Positions 6,549-10,896 of a stretch of DNA of 10,896 bases are shown piece after piece (within the stretch, counting starts at the first letter, position 1; each line of letters opens with the position of its first letter). Location: NCBI GenBank assembly GCA_031279745.1, contig JAITHN010000147.1:1-10896 (forward strand). Reading direction: 5' to 3'. The position numbers and the translations under genes were made by a program. This stretch comes from Streptococcaceae bacterium. Lineage in GTDB: Bacteria; Bacillota; Bacilli; Lactobacillales; Streptococcaceae. The notes below the pieces were generated by a model, which was not told the origin of the DNA, did no database searches, and worked only from the letters and a program-made list of their open reading frames with translations.

Positions 6549-7315
6549 CCTTCAAAATTCCATTCATCTAGAGACGGGACAACATAGGTTGGTGCAATCG
6601 GTAAATCTGGCACACTTTCTGCTGGCGTAAAGCCACTTGTCACGAGGAGAGTATCGATTCCGTTTTGAATGCCCGCTTGTATATCTGTTAAATAATTATC
6701 CCCAACCATCAAACATTCTGACTTTTCCAGTCCTAGGAGTTGGGTCGCTTTTTCCATAATGGTAGCTTCCGGCTTTCCAATATATACAGCAGAAACTTGA
6801 GTTGCTGCCTCGACAAAACGAACCACCGTACCGGCTCCCGGCAATAATCCTCTTTCCGTTGGAATATTCAAATCTGGGTTCGTTCCAATGAACTTCGCTC
6901 CTTTTTGAATGGCAAGCGTGGCTTTTACTACTTTTTCATAGGTGAGATCTGTATCGAGCCCAACGACAACATAGTCAGGATCCACCTCATTCCAGACGAA
7001 GCCGTGGCGGAAAATTTCTTCTTTCAGCCCATATTCACCAATCACATACACGCTCTTCCCAAGATTTAAATCTTTCATATAATCAATCGTTGCTAAAGTG
7101 GCTGTGTAGACTACATCTGCTGAGACATGAATGTCGAATTCTTTCGCCAAACGATTGGCTACCGTTTGAGGAGATTTGGTCGTATTGTTCGTCACAAAGA
7201 GAAATGGAATTTCTCTCTCTTGTAACGACTCAACAAATCTTTTTCCAGCAGGAATCGGTTGGTTTCCCAAATAAATCGTTCCATCTAAATCGATTAAATA
7301 TCCTTTATATTTCAT
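6545..7315 (-). CDS. TIGR01457-type HAD-IIA hydrolase (NagD/YutF-like phosphatase)
   Basis: Cytoplasmic haloacid-dehalogenase-superfamily phosphatase of 256 aa with a class IIA cap. Motif I is DLDGT with nucleophile Asp9 and Asp11; motif II is VTNN at 41-44; motif III Lys181 is in IGKPEA; motif IV is GDNYLTD at 205-211, binding Mg. The cap (about 80-175) includes GTNPDLNIPTERGLLPGAG, typical of NagD/YutF proteins. Relatives dephosphorylate nucleotides, sugar phosphates or other small phosphate esters; the substrate here is not predictable. The ATG at 7313-7315 is inside the last 11 bases of the thioesterase gene and has GGAG 5 bases upstream. It forms a coupled trio with the thioesterase and the DUF1461 gene. 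Confidence 0.93.
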   Translation of the reverse strand: MKYKGYLIDLDGTIYLGNQPIPAGKRFVESLQEREIPFLFVTNNTTKSPQTVANRLAKEFDIHVSADVVYTATLATIDYMKDLNLGKSVYVIGEYGLKEEIFRHGFVWNEVDPDYVVVGLDTDLTYEKVVKATLAIQKGAKFIGTNPDLNIPTERGLLPGAGTVVRFVEAATQVSAVYIGKPEATIMEKATQLLGLEKSECLMVGDNYLTDIQAGIQNGIDTLLVTSGFTPAESVPDLPIAPTYVVPSLDEWNFEG

Positions 7316-8036
7316 GTTTTCTCCATTCTATTAACGCTTCTGTATGAAGTGTATCCCCTATTTTCAGCTGATGTTTCGTCAATAACTCGCTTTTTTCAAT
7401 CACACTTTCCACCTGCTCATCAGCCTTAATTTCTAAGACATAACGAATAAAAAGCGTTTTCAGCCGATGTTCCTTTAAAAACTCAAATCCTAGCGGGTCT
7501 AGTAAGTAATCAATGTATTTCGCATTATTAATATGTTGATTGAGGTCAAGCTCTGAGAACTTCGTATGAAATTTCTGGAATAGACTGGGTTCCATTAATT
7601 CCACAGCCTTTGGACGCTGAATTTTTCGCTCTTTCTCACTTTCGTAAGGCGTCAAAATATCCTCTTGAATGGTAGCAATGCGCCGCTGGCGAATGTCCAT
7701 CATGGCAAATGTAGAGGTCACACGCACCAATTCTTCCCCCTCCGAACTCAACACTAGAAAATCTCTATAACAGAAATATTTGTTATATCTTTTCGCCTCG
7801 GTTTGGATGGTAATCTTTTCTTCATTTTTAGGCATTCGCTCTACTTGAACTTCATGCGCCGTCAATATCCAAGTTAAACCACGTTCATGCAGATACTCGT
7901 CACTCCTCCCTAAGAGTTTCGACTGAATCCCTGAAATATAAATGGAAACACTTAGAAGATTACTTAATTTCATCTCCCCAAAAGCATCAGAATCATAGTA
8001 AGTCACCACATAATCTTTCTCAAACCTTACTCCCAT
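7305..8036 (-). CDS. Acyl-ACP thioesterase (FatA/FatB-like)
   Basis: Double-hotdog acyl-acyl carrier protein thioesterase of 243 aa; it releases free fatty acid from acyl-ACP and so can end or tune fatty acid synthesis in the cytoplasm. The first hotdog has TYYDSDAFGEMKLSNLL (12-28) and GLTWILTAHEVQVERMP (53-69); TSTFAMMDIRQRRI (107-120) is typical of the family. The second hotdog carries SELDLNQHINNAKYIDY (161-177), with Asn166, His168, Asn170 and Asn171 at the catalytic site. The start at 8036 (MGVRFEKDY) is fixed by GGAGG at 8042-8046. A longer reading from 8099 adds 21 residues of low quality over the ribosome binding site. It follows murC by 67 bases, in which I see no convincing promoter or hairpin. 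Confidence 0.93.
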   Translation of the reverse strand: MGVRFEKDYVVTYYDSDAFGEMKLSNLLSVSIYISGIQSKLLGRSDEYLHERGLTWILTAHEVQVERMPKNEEKITIQTEAKRYNKYFCYRDFLVLSSEGEELVRVTSTFAMMDIRQRRIATIQEDILTPYESEKERKIQRPKAVELMEPSLFQKFHTKFSELDLNQHINNAKYIDYLLDPLGFEFLKEHRLKTLFIRYVLEIKADEQVESVIEKSELLTKHQLKIGDTLHTEALIEWRKHEI

Positions 8037-8041
8037 TTTTA

Positions 8042-8046
8042 CCTCC
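8042..8046 (-). promoter_or_regulatory. Ribosome binding site of the acyl-ACP thioesterase
   Basis: GGAGG on the minus strand, 5 bases before the ATG at 8034-8036, decides the short start over the in-frame GTG at 8099 and ATG at 8090. Confidence 0.8.
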
Positions 8047-8103
8047 ATCAAAGAAACAAGGAGCGAACTCTGCTTATCACCAGAATTCATCTCCCCCACT
8101 ATG

Positions 8104-9435
8104 CTATTGTGCGTTTGGAATCGTTCTACTTAGCAAGGATTCAAATGCAAATTCAAATTTTTGAATATCCCCCGCTCCCATAAAGACGATGACCTCATCT
8201 TGATATTTCAATATTGGGCTCATGTCTTCTTCTGAGACAACGATGCCTCCTTTTTCGATTTTATTTGCCAAATCTTGAATGGAAACTTCGCCTTTTGCTT
8301 CCCTTGCAGAACCGTAGATTTCTGCAAGAAAAACCTCATCTGCAAGTTGCAAACTTTCCGCAAATTCATCCATTAATGCAATGGTTCTTGTAAAAGTATG
8401 CGGTTGAAAAACAGCGATGACTTTCTTATTCGGATGCTTTTGACGTGCTGCATCCAAGGTTGCGATAATTTCAGATGGATGGTGCGCAAAATCATCAATC
8501 ACAACAGTATCTCCGATTTTCTTTTCAGAAAAACGACGCTTCACTCCAGAAAATGTTGCCATTTCCTCCGCAACTCTCAACATATCCAGTCCGTTTAAGT
8601 AGGCAACCCCAATCACAGCAAGAGCGTTCATCACATTATGGAAACCAAATGTCGGAACAAAAAATTTCCCAAGGTTTTCACCTTTATGCAACACGGAAAA
8701 TGTTGAACCATTCGTTTCACGCGCCACATCTACCGCCTGAAAATCATCCCCATCCGTCACGCCGTAATAATAGATAGGAACGTTCACTTTTAGTTTGCGA
8801 AGATAGCTATCTTCCCCAAATGCAAGAATGCCTTTCTTGATGTTGTTCGCATATTCTTGCATCGCCTCAAACATATCATCAATGGAAGTATAGTAGTCTG
8901 GATGGTCAAAATCCACGTTTGTCATAATCGTGTATTCTGGATGGTATGGAATGAAATGACGTTCATATTCATCCGCCTCAAACGTAAAGAATTTCGCATC
9001 TGGATTCCCTACACCCGTTCCATCACCAATCAAATAGCTTGTCGGAACAATTCCAGAAAATACATGTGAAATTAAACCAGTAGTTGTCGTTTTCCCATGA
9101 GCTCCCGCCACTCCGATTGCCGTGTAGTTTTCAATCAGGCGACCTACAAAGTGGTGATAGCGTTGAATGGTAAGTCCCAATTCTTTTGCTCTTACAACTT
9201 CGGGGTGATCTTCCTTAAAGGCATTTCCAAGGATGATTTCATAATCTTCTTGAATATTTTTTTCGTCAAAAGGACGAATTTCAACGCCTGCTGTTTCCAA
9301 TCCCTTTTGAGTGAAAAAATATTTTGGAACATCGCTACCTTTCACCGAATAACCCATTTGATGGAGAACAAGAGCTAATGCGCTCATTCCAGACCCTTTA
9401 ATCCCTATAAAAAAATATGTTTTACTCTTTTCCAT
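8104..9435 (-). CDS. murC: UDP-N-acetylmuramate--L-alanine ligase
   Basis: MurC joins L-Ala to UDP-MurNAc using ATP, the first step of the peptidoglycan stem peptide, in the cytoplasm. The 443-aa length is normal for Firmicutes. Domain 1 has the UDP-binding loop GIKGSGMSALA at 11-21. Domain 2 has the ATP loop GAHGKTTTT at 111-119, FEADEYERHF and NVDFDHPDYY (family ExDE and DHPD motifs). Domain 3 has VIDDFAHHPSEI and VFQPHTFTRT. The start at 9435 (MEKSKTYFF) has GGAG at 9442-9445 with 6-base spacing; upstream in-frame starts at 9447 and 9456 overlap that site. The first 14 bases overlap the end of the preceding gene, so translation is likely coupled. Confidence 0.97.
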   Translation of the reverse strand: MEKSKTYFFIGIKGSGMSALALVLHQMGYSVKGSDVPKYFFTQKGLETAGVEIRPFDEKNIQEDYEIILGNAFKEDHPEVVRAKELGLTIQRYHHFVGRLIENYTAIGVAGAHGKTTTTGLISHVFSGIVPTSYLIGDGTGVGNPDAKFFTFEADEYERHFIPYHPEYTIMTNVDFDHPDYYTSIDDMFEAMQEYANNIKKGILAFGEDSYLRKLKVNVPIYYYGVTDGDDFQAVDVARETNGSTFSVLHKGENLGKFFVPTFGFHNVMNALAVIGVAYLNGLDMLRVAEEMATFSGVKRRFSEKKIGDTVVIDDFAHHPSEIIATLDAARQKHPNKKVIAVFQPHTFTRTIALMDEFAESLQLADEVFLAEIYGSAREAKGEVSIQDLANKIEKGGIVVSEEDMSPILKYQDEVIVFMGAGDIQKFEFAFESLLSRTIPNAQ

Positions 9436-10657
9436 CTTGCACTCCATTCTTATCAAAAAGATTCTTTTTAACTCTTACTGAACTTGTATTTTCTTCTTGG
9501 AGGAGACTCGTTAAATCTCTCGCCAAGGCACGCTTTCGTTTCGTTTTTTCTGTCAGGACAGAAGCGCTTGATTTCTCCTGTCTCCTCTCCCTCTGAGGCG
9601 TGAGATTGTTCGAAAAGAACGTATCTCCTTCTAAGAAAGTACGCTTTCCCTTCCCCTCGCTAGCCCTTTCAGTAGACGAAGCCCCAACTTTCGGAGCAGA
9701 CCCTTCATCAACCTTTGAAGGTTGGTGAATCAACGGCGCACTTGCCACTGAATCCGACTCTTCTTTAAGTCTTGAAGGTTGCGGAACCCCCTTATCCTTC
9801 TCAGTAGGTGGGGCTTTTCGTTCAACCCTTGAAGTTTGCTGAATCAAGGGTGCGGTCTCAAACAATGGTTTCTTTGTGAAGCTTGCTTTTTTGCGTACGG
9901 ATTCCTTATTTATGCCCGTTACAATCGGTTTAGCTTGTTTTGCTGTGATTCTAGGAGAGTTTTTCCGCCAAACTTTTACTTCGTTTGACGTTTCGTTTAT
10001 GTTTTCTGAATCAAATGCTTCTTCTACTTCCATCAAAAAGTAGCTGTTTTCTGATTTTAGCATTGACTGGTACAATTCATTTTCCGTATAGTCTGCCTTC
10101 TTTGCTTTTTGCGGCACGGCTTTCGACTCTACTCTTGACTTAAATCTCCCCAGTCCACCAGAATATTGCTGTTGTAAAGGTTTCTTTCTATCCTCTTCAA
10201 TCAGCTCTTTGTACTTTTGTATTCTCTTACTCGCCGCACTTTCTTGACTTCGCTCCCAAGTTTTAACTTGAGGGTAGCTCGTCTCTCGCTTATACTGCGG
10301 CGGTGCAAATTTTTTCGTTGGAATGGACGGTCGCCTGTTCAACTCCTCTTTCGCTATACGTGGCTTAGCTGCTCCCCCTTTAAATTTCGGCAGAGCACTT
10401 CTATCATACTTTTCTCTTTCAGATTGAAAGTTTAGCGTTTCTCTAGAGGAGACTAAAGTAGGCTTTGTTTCTTGGACTTCCGTCATATAGCTTGGATCAA
10501 AGGGAATCTGTTCATTCTTTTCTAAATGACTAGTCGTTCGGTTGTCATCAATCGATCCAAAAAGAAAGTTTTCACCTTCAAACAGAACGCGTCCTGTCGG
10601 CTCAATTTTCGCATCATCTTCTGACAATGGAAATCGAAATGGTCTTTTTCTTTCCAT
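9422..10657 (-). CDS. Hypothetical low-complexity protein with 19-residue repeats, between recO and murC
   Basis: I do not recognise this 411-aa protein. It has no signal peptide, membrane span or enzymatic motif. It is rich in K, R, E, S, P, T and Q and is predicted largely disordered. The N-terminus is RKRPFRFPLSEDD, then FEGENFLFGS at 26-35; a related FLEGDTFFSN recurs at 341-350. Residues 274-330 are three 19-residue repeats beginning Q[TP]SRV/L/K. The tail is strongly basic (EKTKRKRALARDL, 370-382) and then VRVKKNLFDKNG. The start at 10657 follows AAAGGAGGG. It overlaps murC by 14 bases. In Bacillus the gene next to murC is the DNA translocase sftA, whose N-terminus is variable and low in complexity, so a motor-less sftA remnant or a dedicated scaffold protein are both possible; neither is shown. 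The reading frame is clean with a good ribosome binding site. Confidence 0.8.
   Translation of the reverse strand: MERKRPFRFPLSEDDAKIEPTGRVLFEGENFLFGSIDDNRTTSHLEKNEQIPFDPSYMTEVQETKPTLVSSRETLNFQSEREKYDRSALPKFKGGAAKPRIAKEELNRRPSIPTKKFAPPQYKRETSYPQVKTWERSQESAASKRIQKYKELIEEDRKKPLQQQYSGGLGRFKSRVESKAVPQKAKKADYTENELYQSMLKSENSYFLMEVEEAFDSENINETSNEVKVWRKNSPRITAKQAKPIVTGINKESVRKKASFTKKPLFETAPLIQQTSRVERKAPPTEKDKGVPQPSRLKEESDSVASAPLIHQPSKVDEGSAPKVGASSTERASEGKGKRTFLEGDTFFSNNLTPQRERRQEKSSASVLTEKTKRKRALARDLTSLLQEENTSSVRVKKNLFDKNGVQDGKE
9668..9838 (-). repeat. Three tandem 57-bp (19-codon) repeats within the hypothetical gene
   Basis: Units at 9782-9838, 9725-9781 and 9668-9724 encode QTSRVERKAPPTEKDKGVP, QPSRLKEESDSVASAPLIH and QPSKVDEGSAPKVGASSTE. 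The first four or five codons of each unit are the most alike (CAA-CCT-TCA-AGG type). Period 57 bp is exact. A higher-order 114-bp similarity links APLIQQTSRVE (read leftward from 9853) with APLIHQPSKVD (read leftward from 9739), with only about five mismatches in 32 bases. Units have diverged in their second half. Confidence 0.75.
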
Positions 10658-10660
10658 ATT

Positions 10661-10669
10661 CCCTCCTTT
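10661..10669 (-). promoter_or_regulatory. Ribosome binding site of the hypothetical gene
   Basis: AAAGGAGGG on the minus strand precedes the ATG at 10655-10657 (4 bases from GGAGG). The longer GTG reading from 10672 would translate through this site. Confidence 0.8.
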
Positions 10670-10680
10670 CACACTCCATT

Positions 10681-10689
10681 ATTTTACCA
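10681..10689 (-). promoter_or_regulatory. Candidate extended -10 promoter for the hypothetical gene and murC
   Basis: TGGTAAAAT on the minus strand matches TGn plus TAAAAT, in the gap between the recO stop and the next gene, about 24 bases before the start codon. No consensus -35 is present 17 bp upstream (TAAAAA), so the call rests on the extended -10 alone. Confidence 0.35.
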
Positions 10690-10712
10690 TAAGCCTGCTT
10701 TCATTTTTAGAC

Positions 10713-10896
10713 CTACCATTTGTTTTCCCATTTTTCCATGTCATCTAAAAACTTTTTGCTTTTCAAGTGAATACCCACATATTCCTCATACAATAAATCT
10801 CTGGCGCGTCGTAATTCTACCTTTGTTTCCTTTCGAACACCCACTTGCCCAATACGCCTATACTCTATTTTTTCAAACATGCGGAGTAGGTTGACT
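10713..10896 (-). CDS. recO: DNA repair protein RecO, C-terminal end (5' end outside window)
   Basis: The minus-strand frame is open from the window edge to TAG at 10713-10715 and gives the last 60 residues. It reads NLLRMFEKIEYRRIGQV, then KVELRRARDLLYEEYVG, then IHLKSKKFLDDMEKW. This matches the RecO C-terminal pattern in Firmicutes: leucine-rich helix, R-x-G, Y-x-E-Y-x-G-x-x-L-K-S-K-x-F. RecO loads RecA on SSB-coated DNA and anneals strands with RecF/RecR. The OB-fold and any zinc-binding cysteines are outside the window. No terminator is visible before the next gene, so read-through from recO is possible. Confidence 0.75.
   Translation of the reverse strand, partial: VNLLRMFEKIEYRRIGQVGVRKETKVELRRARDLLYEEYVGIHLKSKKFLDDMEKWENKW

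Noticed and set aside
7090..7347. Plus-strand ORFs opposite the minus-strand genes (for example 7090-7347, 8475-8777, 9097-9378)
   Set aside because: They are antisense to well-supported HAD and murC genes, lack ribosome binding sites and encode no family-like sequence.
8037..8103. Regulatory element between murC and the thioesterase gene
   Set aside because: Only a GAG-TTCG-CTC mini-hairpin of 3 bp and no spaced -35/-10 pair; nothing supportable beyond the ribosome binding site.
1..10896. CRISPR array, tRNA/rRNA, insertion sequence, prophage, toxin-antitoxin or defence genes
   Set aside because: No regular direct repeats outside the 57-bp coding repeat, no tRNA-like cloverleaf recognised, no transposase, integrase or phage motifs in any convincing ORF.

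Overview
The window is AT-rich DNA from a Gram-positive bacterium. Gene content and order point to Lactobacillales, most likely Enterococcaceae (Enterococcus/Vagococcus/Pilibacter-like): RNase M5, TagD/TagG/TagH wall teichoic acid proteins, a FatA-type acyl-ACP thioesterase, a DUF1461/TIGR01906 membrane protein, a WxL-like surface protein tail, strong GGAGG ribosome binding sites and tightly overlapping genes. The genus is inferred from gene families only, not from a database search.

Left arm (about 1-3860, plus strand). The window opens inside the 3' end of a probable surface or secreted protein. A tightly packed operon follows almost without a gap: tatD, a GNAT acetyltransferase, rnmV (RNase M5) and ksgA, with ATGA stop/start overlaps at two junctions and a short overlap at the third. 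RNase M5 (5S rRNA maturation) and KsgA (16S rRNA dimethylation) both act in ribosome assembly. After a short gap with an extended -10 promoter comes tagD (CDP-glycerol synthesis for teichoic acid), closed by a strong intrinsic terminator.

Right arm (about 3879-10896, minus strand). All genes point left. Reading in transcription order: the 3' end of recO; a 411-residue low-complexity protein of unknown function with 19-residue tandem repeats; murC (peptidoglycan precursor ligase); acyl-ACP thioesterase; a NagD-like HAD phosphatase; a DUF1461 membrane protein; then tagH and tagG (teichoic acid ABC exporter), which have their own near-consensus promoter. A hairpin terminator at 3879-3912 ends this arm, so tagD and tagHG converge on a 114-bp intergenic region holding two back-to-back terminators.

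Themes: cell envelope (tagD, tagHG, murC, the surface protein), membrane lipid supply (thioesterase) and rRNA maturation. Nearly all of it is ordinary core genome. I see no CRISPR, IS element, prophage, tRNA or rRNA. I do not see strong evidence for a new multi-gene system. The least explained item is the repeat-bearing disordered protein between recO and murC. Second are the GNAT enzyme with a degenerate acetyl-CoA loop inside the rRNA-maturation operon and the surface-protein tail that abuts that operon.
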